Source of the DNA: Megascapheus bottae
Lineage: Eukaryota; Chordata; Mammalia; Rodentia; Geomyidae
Length of the DNA: 64,000 nucleotides
Direction: 5' to 3'
NCBI GenBank assembly: GCA_024803745.1
Contig: JANJXV010000025.1
Location: forward strand, 22,145,110 to 22,209,109
Part shown: in pieces, positions 46,767 to 58,153 of the stretch
Layout: each line of letters opens with the position of its first letter
How positions within the stretch are numbered: the stretch's first letter is position 1
Position numbers and translations under genes: made by a program
Notes under the pieces: generated by a model
Databases searched by the model: none
What the model saw: the letters and a program-made list of their open reading frames with translations, nothing else
What the model was told of the DNA's origin: nothing

Positions 46767-49368
46767 CTTCTCTCCCACTAGGGTTCTTCCTATCCTCTCT
46801 AGCTGTTGTAGCCCAGCCAGATTTAGACCCCTCTTCCCTATGGCTGTCAGATCCCTTCCCCTTGCCAGAGCCCCTAGTGACAGCTAATCTCACCAGTCAT
46901 TGGACACCGCACCCCGAAACCTCAGCTGTGGAAAGGTCATTACCCTATTCTTGGCTTGGCCTGGTCTCTGCTTGAGCTCTGTGACTGTGTCACTAGCTCT
47001 ACTTCTGGCCCCGAGGAGCCAGTCTTCTGAACCACTTGAGCTACTTGGCTTGCGTCCAGTCCATGCCCCTGGCAGTTGCAAATCACTCCCTTCTCAGGGT
47101 GGAGGAGCGTGCACTGCAGGGGTTACAGCTCCCCTCTGTCCCTAAGGACATGATGTTCCTTCTCCCCAAGAGACAAGCCTCTCCTTGGAGCCCAGAGCCC
47201 TCTTCTGTCTGCCTGAAGAGTGAACATGATATGACACGCTTAACTTCATCCACTTAGCCAGTGTCCAGCTGTGCCTCAGACACCTGCTTTGCAGAGTCCC
47301 CATGCCAGCTCTGTGGAGAACCAGAGGCTACCTAGCCCTGCCCCTCATGCCTATCCCAGATACAGCTCTAAAATGTTGTGCTGAGTATGGCAGAGTACTT
47401 GCAAGGCAGTGAGGAGGACTGTGAGTTTGAGGCCACCATAGGCTACACTGGGAGAATGCTGTCTCCAAAATAAATACTAAATGTCTTTAAAACTATTCCA
47501 GACGAAACTAATAAAGTGAGTATTTTGTGTGTGGTACTGGGGTTTGAACTCAGGGCCTCATGTTTCGTAGACTGGCCTTCTAGCACTTGAGCTAGGCTAG
47601 AAAGCATTATTCCATGCGCCAGTGCGCATGCCTGTGGTTGTAATTACTGAGGAGGCTGAGATCTGAGGATGGCTGTTTGAAGCCGACCCCTGGGCAGAAA
47701 GGTTCAGGAGACTCGTTATTTCCATTAAGCACCAAAAAAGCTGGAGGTGGAACTGTGGCTCATGTAGTACTAGCCTTGAGCAAAAACACTCAGGGATGGT
47801 GCCCTGGCCCAAAGTTCAAGCCCCAGAACAACAACAACAACAAAATTTGGTACTCAGAAATGAATGATAGGCCAGGAGTTTGGCCTAGTGGTAGAGTGCT
47901 TGCCTAGCATGCACAAGGCTCTGGGTTCAATTCCTCGGTATCACATACACAGAAAAAGCTAGAAGTGTTGCTTGTGGCTCAAATGGTAGAGCACTAGCCT
48001 GGAGAAAGCTCAAGAACAGTGCCTGGGCCCTGAGTTCAAGCCCCAGAACTGGCAAAAAAGAATGACAGGCTAGGGTGGGCATAGGTCAAGTGGTAGAGTG
48101 CCTGCCTACCAAATGGAAGCCCCTATGTTCAAACCCTAGTACTGGAAAGAAAAGAAAGGGGGATACGGAGAGGGAGGGAGAGGAGGAGGGAGGGGAAAAG
48201 GAAGGAAAGGAGGGAGGAAAACTAGAACTGTGGCTGAGTGCCAACTTTGAGTGAAAAACCTGAGACAGTGCTTAGGCCTTGAGTTAAAGCCCTAGTACCA
48301 GGACATGTACACACCCAGGATGATATCCTGCAGACTGGTCTCATGCCTAGAACAGTGTTCATAGTTTAGTGCTGGCTAGAAGGGTGCATGTACTTCCTGT
48401 GAATTAACTCCATCCCACAAGGCCATGAGGGTACAGAACTGTCCTTCAGTTGGACACTGGGAACCAACCCATGAAGTGGGAAGGAGAGAACCCCTCCACA
48501 ACAGCTTCCCACTCCAGAACTCAGTGATTAAGAGCTTGGCCTGAGGGCAGAGAATGTGGCTGAGAGGTAGAGTGCTTGTCTAGTATGCATGAAGCACCAT
48601 ATATAAGTCTCCAGGCGCAGTGGCTCAGGCCTGTAATCCTAGTTACTCAGGAGGCTGAGATCTGAGGATCCAGGTTCAAAGCCAGTCAGGGCACAAAAGG
48701 ACCTGAGACTCTTATCTCCAATTAACCTCTAGAAAATGGAAAGTGGGGCTTGGCTCAAGGGTAGGATGGTAACTTTGAGCTGAAGAGTTCAGGGGCAGCG
48801 CCCAGGCCCAGTTCAAGCCCTATGACCCACAAAAAAAAAAAAAAGAAAAGAAAAAGCTGTAAGTGGCGCTGTGGCTTGAGTGGTAGAGTCCTAGCCTTGA
48901 GCAAAAGAAGTTTAGGGAACCAGGCGTGGTGGCTCACACCTGTCATCCTAGCTACTCAGGAGGTTGAGATCTGAGGATGGCGGTTTAAAGCCAGCCCCGG
49001 GCACTAAAATCCTTGAGACTCCACCAGAAAACCTGAAGTGGTGCTGTGGCTCTAGGGGTAGGGTGGTATCCTTGAACTGAAGAGCTCAGGGACAATATCC
49101 AGGCCCCATGACAAAAAAAACATGGCCTGACTTCTCAACAGTACAAGGAACAGATTTGGTCCCCAAATAGTGGGTGGCACTCTGTTTCCTTGAGCAAGCT
49201 CCTCAGGTTCCTTTTTCCCTTTGAAAGGAAACCAGTCCTCCTCTCTCTCAACAGGGTTGGGCTCCTCAGTGCCCTCACTGTTGCCCGCTTTGCGACTGTG
49301 CCTGTGCCTGCCAGCTCCCTGACTGCCAGAGCCTCAACTGTCTCTGCTTTGAGATCAAGCTCCGATGA
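42208..49368 (+). CDS. Cysteine-rich single-pass membrane protein, 138 aa, uncharacterised
   Basis: Four coding exons: 42208-42213 (only ATG GAC), 42903-43043, 43470-43625 and 49255-49368 (stop TGA 49366-49368). All have GT/AG borders and phase-0 junctions, giving 138 residues. A short Ser/Pro N-terminus precedes a hydrophobic helix (about residues 19-43, including IPAIVFIAVGIYLLLLGLVL), then Arg-Arg. The positive-inside rule predicts a cytosolic C-terminus. The remaining 92 residues contain 21 cysteines, in motifs such as GCCTDCSFTC, DCCWTCAEAC and CPHCCPLCDCACAC. Such spacing could bind metal or be palmitoylated; that is inference. I recognise no named family. I recall an uncharacterised protein-coding locus at the same place in human, not verified. 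No canonical poly(A) signal was found between its stop and ALDOA. Confidence 0.78.
43202..43440 (-). mobile_element. B1-like + Geo SINE in intron of cysteine-rich gene
   Basis: Lies 29 bp before the acceptor of the third coding exon, so its T-rich antisense sequence is next to the splice site. Confidence 0.75.
44515..44613. repeat. (TC)n microsatellite
   Basis: About 100 bases of TC with TTTC/TGTC interruptions, in intron 3 of the cysteine-rich gene. Confidence 0.95.
45306..45497 (+). mobile_element. IDL-Geo SINE
   Basis: Full-length copy with both monomers. Confidence 0.8.
45606..46025 (-). mobile_element. Antisense IDL-Geo and B1-like + Geo SINEs
   Basis: IDL-Geo 45606-45795, with poly-T, directly followed by B1-like + Geo 45808-46025. 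Confidence 0.8.
46706..46763. repeat. (CA)n microsatellite
   Basis: Nearly pure CA run not obviously joined to a SINE. Confidence 0.92.
47610..48062 (+). mobile_element. B1-like + Geo then IDL-Geo SINE
   Basis: 47610-47830 and 47871-48062. A single tRNA-like monomer continues to 48150, followed by a purine-rich tract. Confidence 0.75.
48545..49125 (+). mobile_element. IDL-Geo SINE interrupted by two B1-like + Geo SINEs
   Basis: Left-monomer piece 48545-48612, B1-like + Geo 48613-48850, Geo piece 48851-48920, second B1-like + Geo 48921-49125, just upstream of the last exon of the cysteine-rich gene. Confidence 0.65.
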
Positions 49369-49901
49369 GGACACAGGACCCCTGGTCTTTGGGGAGCGGT
49401 CAGCCCCCAGGACCTCTAGGCCCCCTTTCCTAAGGGCCATCAGGACATTTCCCTCCAGGTTTCTGGAACTACAAATGGCTTCCCCAGCTCTCCAAGCTGG
49501 GAATCTGCAGTGGAAAGCCTGCCCCTGGCAGCCTGTGGGAAGGCTAGAAGGGAAAGGAGGAACTAGTTCTCTGGCCAGTGCCCCTGCCTTTCTTTCCCTT
49601 TCCAAGTAAATGATTACAGGTGTGAGTGAAGGCCAGGACACTTCCGACCAAGACAGCGTTATGGGAAGACCCCCGGTGGCCATGCGTATCAGGACATAGG
49701 GGTGCCCACCTGCACCCGATGCATGGACTCTTGGTTATTCTAGAGGTGAGTGTCTTGTCTGTCTCTGCTCTCCCTCTTAGAAGAACAACCCACTAGCTGG
49801 CCCCGAGTGGGGAAGGGAAGGGGTTAGAAGGAATAAGTGGCAGGCAGCTGGGAGAACAGACACCCCACCCCCTCCTCTTACTCCTTCCTCCCCACCCACA
49901 G

Positions 49902-49979
49902 ATCCCTGCTCGGAGGTTTCTCTTGACAACCAATAGCCTCAGTCTGGAATTGCAAGGAGATTTCCTCTGAAATATAACG
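49902..49979 (+). other. ALDOA: ALDOA-type N2-like 5'UTR exon
   Basis: A clear exon shape: long pyrimidine tract with CCACAG acceptor and AACG|GTGAGT donor, 78 nt, with no extended reading frame. It sits where the second exon of the distal (N) ALDOA promoter is expected. A strong donor TAGAG|GTGAGT after 49745 could splice into it, and that donor lies in the same potential exon as the cysteine-rich stop codon. Confidence 0.5.
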
Positions 49980-50091
49980 GTGAGTTGGTTGGGGGCGGGG
50001 GGGAGGCCTCCCCATAGGGTGGACCCAAGGCATCCTCCTTCCCCCATGCAGGGCCCCACGCTGGCATGAATGTCAGGGGCTTCAAGTTTCC

Positions 50092-50101
50092 CTAAATATA
50101 G
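50092..50101 (+). promoter_or_regulatory. ALDOA: MEF2 site of the ALDOA muscle promoter
   Basis: CTAAATATAG fits YTAWWWWTAR exactly and lies about 105 bp upstream of a TATAA element. The muscle-specific ALDOA promoter is known to depend on a MEF2 site. Confidence 0.65.
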
Positions 50102-50197
50102 GTCCCTGCTGCGGGATCTGTGGTGAGGAAAGGGCAGGGGTTACAGAGAAGGTTGGGGACACAGGCGCGGGGGAGGGGGGGAGGGCGAGGGCTGCCT

Positions 50198-50276
50198 TAT
50201 AACCCAGCCCAGACCCTCGGGGCTCACTGCAGACCGCGAGCCTCCGCCGGCCCCTCCGCTCCTCGCCTGGCTGCAG
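50198..50276 (+). promoter_or_regulatory. ALDOA: ALDOA muscle (M-type) promoter core and untranslated exon
   Basis: TTATAA at 50198-50203 is followed after about 30 bp by a GC-rich leader that ends in a CTGCAG|GTGGGC donor at 50276. It would splice to the coding exon at 52408. The start site is inferred from TATA spacing. Confidence 0.6.
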
Positions 50277-50449
50277 GTGGGCTTGGGCCCCCGGGGTAGG
50301 GTGGTTTTCTGCCCGAAGAACGGGAAAGCGCAGGGGAGGAGGGCAGCTCAGGAGCTGATTTCATTTTGGAGAAGGAGATCAGGCCCGGGGGAGCCCTTCC
50401 TCAGGGACCTGTTTAGGCAATACAGGGCCAGCCCAAGCCGGCCATTCTC

Positions 50450-51620
50450 CCCTGCTCAGGTTCTCGCGGCCTAGCCTGCGCCAGCCCGGGCGCAGCGCGC
50501 GTGCGTGCGCCCCGGGCCGGATCAGGGCCGAGGGGCGCCGGCCGGGGACAGGCCCAGCGCGGGGAGGCCCCGCCGCCTTCTTCCGCTCCCGGCGCGCCCA
50601 CCTGCCGCCCGTCCCTCCGTCTCTCGCGCCCGGCCCACGGGCGAGGCCGGCTAACGCCCGACCACGCCACTCGGTGAGGGTGGAGGTGGAGGCCGGAATC
50701 GACGCTGGGAGGGAGGACAGCGCGCTGCCCCGTCCCTCCGGGACCCCGGGCCCCGCGCCCGCCCCGTCCTCCCGGAGGCCGCAGTTCCCGCTGAGTCACC
50801 GCGCTGGCCCGCACGCGGCGGCGGGGGGAACACGTGGGCAGGCCCGGCGGCCCGCGGGATGTGGCCCGAGTCACGTCCAGGGGGGCGGCGGCGGGCGGGG
50901 TCGCCGCGCTCGAGCCCCGCCCCGCCCGGGCGCCGCCCCGGCCCCGCGGCTGTGGGAGGCGGCGCTCTCCGCTCCTCGCTCGCCATTGGCGGCTTCGCGG
51001 CCCCGGGCCAGGAAGGACCCGGGAGGAGCCCGGCGGAGGGCGGAGCGGTGCCTTTAAAAGGCCCGGTGCCCGCCCCCGCCCGCCCCCTCGGCACTGAATA
51101 GGCTGCGTTCTCTTGGAACGCCGCAGAGCCGAGTCCTGGTGACTGCGCTCGCGTTCTTACGTCCGTCCGCCTGCCCTCCGGCCGCCGCCGCCGCCTCCGG
51201 CCCGCCGCCCACCCCCTCCGAGCCAGGTGAGCGCCCCTCGCCACGTGCGCAGGCCGGCGATCTCGGGAAGGGTCCCAGGTCGTGGCGAAGCCCCCGATCC
51301 CCCCCCCCACTGCATGCGGGCATCCTTCCCCCCTCCCCCCTGTCCCGGGCTGCGCTCCTCGGCTCCGCTGCGCAACGCCGCCGCTCTGCTCGCTGAGTCA
51401 CGGCGGGGGAGGAAGCGGGACGATGGGCCATTTTTCTGTATATGTAGATATATCCCACCCAGGGACTCTCCGATGCAAAGCATTAGGGTCCCCTTTCCTC
51501 CCTCGAAATCCCCAGCGGCCGCGGGGTGGGAGCCCAGCGCGCACACCACCGCAGATGGGGGTGGGGGCGCCCTCCCGCCCGGCCTGGCTTCCGAGCCGAG
51601 GGGAAACCCCTCGCAGCCCG
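50450..51620 (+). promoter_or_regulatory. ALDOA: ALDOA housekeeping CpG-island promoter and H-type exon
   Basis: A strong CpG island. A TTTAAAA element at 51053-51059 precedes a leader with GCTGCGTTCTCTTGGAACGC, which resembles the ubiquitous human ALDOA first exon as I recall it. The donor GCCAG|GTGAGC follows base 51226. Upstream are TGAGTCA (AP-1-like) and a CACGTG E-box/HIF-type core at 50831-50836, fitting a hypoxia-inducible glycolytic gene. Long minus-strand open frames here are composition artefacts. Confidence 0.75.
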
Positions 51621-52091
51621 GGTGATCCACTAACACCTTCCTTGTCTTTCCTGCTCCATGACCTTGTTTCCGAGCTGTTTTCTGCCGAAGTCACGCACTT
51701 TTTAAGGGAAGGGATGGGGCGCTTGTCTCCATCACGTCCTCCAGTTAGGTCAAAAACCTTCCCTTCTTTTGGGCTTCTTCCATTTAATGGCTCTAGGGCC
51801 TTTTTCCTAATCCCCTCCCCCTCCCGGGGAGGGGGAGAAGTCTGACCTTGGGATGTCCTTGAGACCTGGGCCAGCCCTGGGATTCTTGATTGGATTGGAT
51901 AGGGTTGATGACAGTGAAGATCTGGATTCTAATCTCAGATCTGGCTCTTGGGTGGCTGTGTGGTTCCAGCACAGATCTTTCTCTTCTCTGGGCTCTTTTA
52001 AACGAAGATATTGGGCCCTCTGCCCTACTCATACCTGACCTTTAAATTCTGAAATACTCCGGTTCAATTTTGTTTCTAGGAAGGTGACCCC

Positions 52092-52232
52092 ATGGCAACG
52101 CGCAGGCCAGATGGGTCCAGCCTCAACGTGACCCGCCTGTCTCTGGCTCTGGCTTTTTCCTTTCCCCCAGTTGTCAGTGGGAGAACCCACTCTCTGGGCA
52201 ACAACACCCAGCTACAAAGAGAGTTAGGACAG
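52092..52232 (+). CDS. ALDOA: ALDOA alternative exon encoding an N-terminal extension
   Basis: Exon 52080-52232 (acceptor TTTCTAG, donor ACAG|GTACAG) contains an ATG at 52092 and 47 open codons starting [20 protein letters not shown]. These run in frame through the 7 codons between 52408 and the usual ATG, giving a 54-residue extension and a 418-residue aldolase. The recalled human long isoform is also 418 residues with a clearly related extension (AFSFPPV block shared). In mouse a comparable variant is reported in sperm. The exon is therefore real, probably with restricted expression. Confidence 0.82.
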
Positions 52233-52428
52233 GTACAGGAGGAGGCAGGCATAGTATAAGGAAGAGCTGGGGATAAGACTGCCCCAGGACATGCCCGGTG
52301 TGGGGCAGGGGAGGCCGGGAACCTCCACCCTGACCTCTAGGCAAGGAAACCTGACCATAGGGGTTATGAGAAAATCCACCTGATCAGGCCTTGCTTCCTC
52401 CATGCAGGAACTTGCTGTCACCACCACC

Positions 52429-54734
<2,306 letters not shown>

Positions 54735-54913
54735 GCTGAGGTGTTGAAGCTGCCCCCCCTCGACACTCCAGGCCCCTGCTTCACCCACTCCCTCTTAAGG
54801 AGGGGGCCTCATGAGGACTCCAGGCTCTTTCCCATCATTCTTGCCTCCTTTGTGACTTGGTGTGTGGTGTTGTCTGTGAGCGCTAACTCCATCACCCCTT
54901 CCAGCCCACTGCC

Positions 54914-54919
54914 AATAAA
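54914..54919 (+). terminator. ALDOA: ALDOA poly(A) signal AATAAA
   Basis: AATAAA lies 180 bases after the stop and is followed by a GT-rich stretch. Confidence 0.88.
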
Positions 54920-55827
54920 CAGCTATTGAAGGGGGAGTCTGTCTGGTTTGTGGCTTCTAAGATGGGGTCGAGGGGTAGGAGGGTTGCAGAAAAGGAAAGA
55001 ATCCTTGTGTTAATTCACCCTAGGAAGGAGAAGGATGAAGGAGCGGGTAGGATGGTGCTGCAGTCTCTTACTTGACCAGGGCTTTAAGCAAGCCAGCTAC
55101 TGGGGCAAGGGAAACTTGAGCCTTAGCCTCACTTGTAAGCCCAGAACTCAAGGGAAAGCAACCATGCCAAAATTAGCTACCTCTGAAAGCTGTCCTCTTC
55201 TAGGTGCGGTGCCAGTTCATGAATCTTAACATTGCACGGTTCCTCCACTGAAGCAGGATATTTAACCCATTATCTCCTGAATTCCATTCTTCAGCTTCTT
55301 TCCCATCTGGGGAGCTGATAGCTCACATTTGTGATCCCAGCTACTGATAAGTAGAATCTGTCCCCAAAACAAATGATGGGCTGGAAGTATGGCTCAAAAC
55401 TATTAACACCTGCCTAGCAAATACAGGGCCCTGATTTCACACCCCTGGGCTTCCAGCTCTGGGAATATACTTCAGAAATGGCAGAATGCTTGCCTGAGCA
55501 TAGCAAGCTCAAGGCCCTGAGTTCAAATTCCAGCACTTGGCAAAAATGCTAGAATTTGAAATAGCTTAGTCTCCTTTAGGCAATAGAACCCTCCATGTTG
55601 CAGATACCTTGAAACTCTTGTGGAGCTCAGGATCCAGATTAAGAACAGTTTGTGAATTGTATCCCATGAAATTCAAGTGGGGCCCCATATTTATCCCATG
55701 CCTTGAACCCTTGCCAGTTTTGGGTGTGTCGTAATAACTACACCAGTTTATAGCTGCTGTAGATCCTGATCATAACTAAGGAACTGGTTAGTCTTGCTGT
55801 TTCATTTCCTGCAATCTCTCCCTGTCC

Positions 55828-55860
55828 TTTCCTGGTCTGGATTCTTTCCAGACCAGGAAA
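55828..55860. repeat. Perfect 14-bp inverted repeat (hairpin)
   Basis: TTTCCTGGTCTGGA, loop TTCTT, then the exact reverse complement. About 910 bp past the ALDOA poly(A) signal. Confidence 0.85.
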
Positions 55861-56526
55861 TACTGACCTTTCTGGTCTTTATATATAGATATATAAAACT
55901 CCTGTGGTGATCCTCATAAAATTAACTTCCAATTACCTAGAGCTTCAGAAACTTGGTCTCCAGCAAAACTTTTGTAGCTGCTTCCCTGGCCAATAAATAG
56001 TTCAGTGATAGAATAATACCTAACATTTACAAGACTAGGTTCATTGCACTGCTAGGAAAAAACACAAACCCATCCCTCATGCCCAGCTCTCAACAAAATG
56101 AAGTGAATAAAAGTTAACGTCATCCAGGCCCTGTAATTTAGCAACTTGAGTCTCTAATCCCAGCTGTTGGGGAAATGCATCACTTGGCTAGAGGCCAGTC
56201 CCCCAACTCAATAAGCTGGGTGGACCTGGTGGTACAATCAAAAGTGGGACACAGGACTCAAAAGACTTATGTGTGTGGCTCAAGTGGTACAGCAGCCAGC
56301 CTTGAGTGGAAAAAGCCAAGCAAGACTACAAGGCTTTGTGCCAGCACAAAAATGAATGCACAGAAGCTGGATTACTTGAAGGTCACTGGTAAATGTTTGA
56401 AGGTAAATGGTTTACTCTGGGCTGGGAATGTGGCTTAGTTGGTAAAGTGCTTGTCTAGCATTCATGAAGTCCCCCGGTTCAATTCTTTGGTACCACATAC
56501 ACAGAAAAAAGCCGGAAGTGTTGTGC

Positions 56527-56827
56527 TTCCACCTTAAGGAGATTTGAACCTAGCTATATTCCTAGTTCTAGTGTCTTGTTTCCCACCTCCCCACCCCCAG
56601 GGTTTCTGGACATCAGATTGAATTAGGCCCTGAATTCAAGCCCAGCACTGGCAATAATATATGCATATATATTAGGGAAGCAGAGGACTTACAATATGAC
56701 AGTTTAGAGTGTGTTTGGTGTTAATTTTGTAACAATCTGATGTCCAGAAACCCTGGGGGGGTGGGGGGGTGGGGAGGTGGGACTAGAACTATGAATATAG
56801 CTAGATTCAAATCTCCTTAAGGTGGAA
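56527..56827. repeat. Long inverted repeat with about 95-bp arms
   Basis: Left arm 56527-56620 and right arm 56733-56827 are reverse complements apart from a few substitutions, one 9-base insertion in the left arm and a longer C/G run in the right. The spacer is 112 bp. The left arm sits inside an IDL-Geo SINE: its left monomer ends just before 56526, and its tail (GGCCCTGAATTCAAGCCC) resumes in the spacer. Confidence 0.85.
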
Positions 56828-57089
56828 ACAAAAACAAAAAAAAAAACTCAGGCAAAAGCAAGGAATGTGGAATCCAGGGGGCTGTGCTGGTGTAGGCACT
56901 GGCATGGGGTGAGAAAGGTGGACCCCTTCTTCTGTAGCCTAAGCTGGCCTCCAATTTGTATTGCTTTTGTTTCAGCCTCCCAAGTGGTGGGGTTGCAGAC
57001 ATGCACCACAACGCCCAGCATAAGCAGCTTCCTCTTGGCCCCTAAAGTCCTGAGCTCCAAGTTTAAGATTTAGACTGACATTTTTGTTG

Positions 57090-57297
57090 TTGCCAGTCCT
57101 GGGGCCTTGAACTCAGGGCCCGGGCACCATTCCTGAGCTTTTTTTTTTTTTTTTTTTTTTGCTCAAGGCTAGCACTCCACCACTTGAACCACAGCACCAC
57201 TTCTGGTTTTTTGTTTATGTGGTCCTGAGGAATCAAACCCAGGACTTCATGGATGCTAGGCAAGCACTCCACCACTGAGCCCCATTCCCAGTCCTGG
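57090..57297 (-). mobile_element. IDL-Geo SINE upstream of PPP4C
   Basis: Antisense copy with a 24-base poly-T interruption. A second short antisense fragment (57420-57455) touches the edge of the CpG island. Confidence 0.8.
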
Positions 57298-57589
57298 GCT
57301 GGTATTTCTTCATGCACTAAACAAATGCTTACAAGTGCCTATGGCAATGGCCCTCGATTGTTTTGTTTCGTTCGCCCCCTGTCCTGTGTCCTGGGGCGCT
57401 CGCCCTGATCTTCGCTTGCTGAAGGCTCTACCACTTGAGCCACATTCCCAGCCCAAGCCATGGCCCTTGCAAACGCTGGCGCTGCAATGGCGGGCCCAGG
57501 AAGTTTCACGCCCGCAGTTGGGGGAGATGGGGAGCGACAAGACCATCAGGGCCTCCTCCCATGCTGTCCCCAAGCTGGACCATCCGCCG

Positions 57590-58082
57590 TGAGTCTGGAT
57601 GGCTAACGGTCCGGGCAGCGGCGACTTCCGGTTCCTTGCGCCTCCCCTCCCCCACCCCGCCTGGAGAACGACTGGAAGGGCGCGGCGAGGGCGGGGACGT
57701 GTGTATGACGTCACGTCCGGTGCGCGGCGGAACTGGCCTCCCTTTGCTTCCGCGGCGGGGCCGGAAGTAGAAGCGGCTGTGGCGGCGGCCCAAAGCGGAG
57801 GGAAGGAGGGAGGCAGGAAGCCCGAGAGCCCGAGCCGGGGTCGCAGCGGCGCGGTAAGAGTCAGAGATCCCTCCAGGCCACCGTCCTTAGCGCGGGGTCG
57901 CGGGGTTCGATGGGAGTTAGCGGGGGCTGCGGCCTGGGCGGTGGGACGCTGGGGGACCCGGCGCCGATGTGAGGGGAGGCCGGGGTGGGGGGCGCCGGGT
58001 CAGCCCCAGAATCGAGTCGCCCCCCCGCCCCGCGCCCCGTACGTACACTCTGAGCCCGCGAGCTCGTCTTCGCCTTCCCCAG
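57590..58082 (+). promoter_or_regulatory. PPP4C: PPP4C CpG-island promoter and 5'UTR exon
   Basis: TATA-less CpG island with a consensus palindromic CRE TGACGTCA at 57706-57713 and two ETS motifs (ACTTCCGG 57624-57631, CCGGAAGT 57761-57768). The untranslated first exon ends at donor GCG|GTAAGAG after 57853, and the coding exon acceptor is CCCCAG at 58081-58082. Typical housekeeping layout. Confidence 0.78.
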
Positions 58083-58153
58083 GAGACCCCTGTGCGGCGC
58101 GGAGGGGGCGGCGGCCCCGACTCTGACCCGCGCCGGGGGGAGAGCGGTGGGCC

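Larger units (their letters stand above)
54950..57580. other. ALDOA-PPP4C spacer, no gene seen
   Basis: Degenerate SINE fragments, a perfect hairpin (55828-55860), a long inverted repeat (56527-56827) and an antisense SINE (57090-57297) fill this interval. No coding exon is supported. Confidence 0.7.

Noticed and set aside
49190..49609. 139-codon continuous plus-strand frame over the last exon of the cysteine-rich gene
   Set aside because: Frame differs from the spliced cysteine-rich frame, begins before the acceptor, and is Ser/Pro-rich with no family signal; likely intron plus 3'UTR.
50651..51310. 219-codon open frame antisense to the ALDOA CpG promoter
   Set aside because: Composition-driven; no splice or family evidence.
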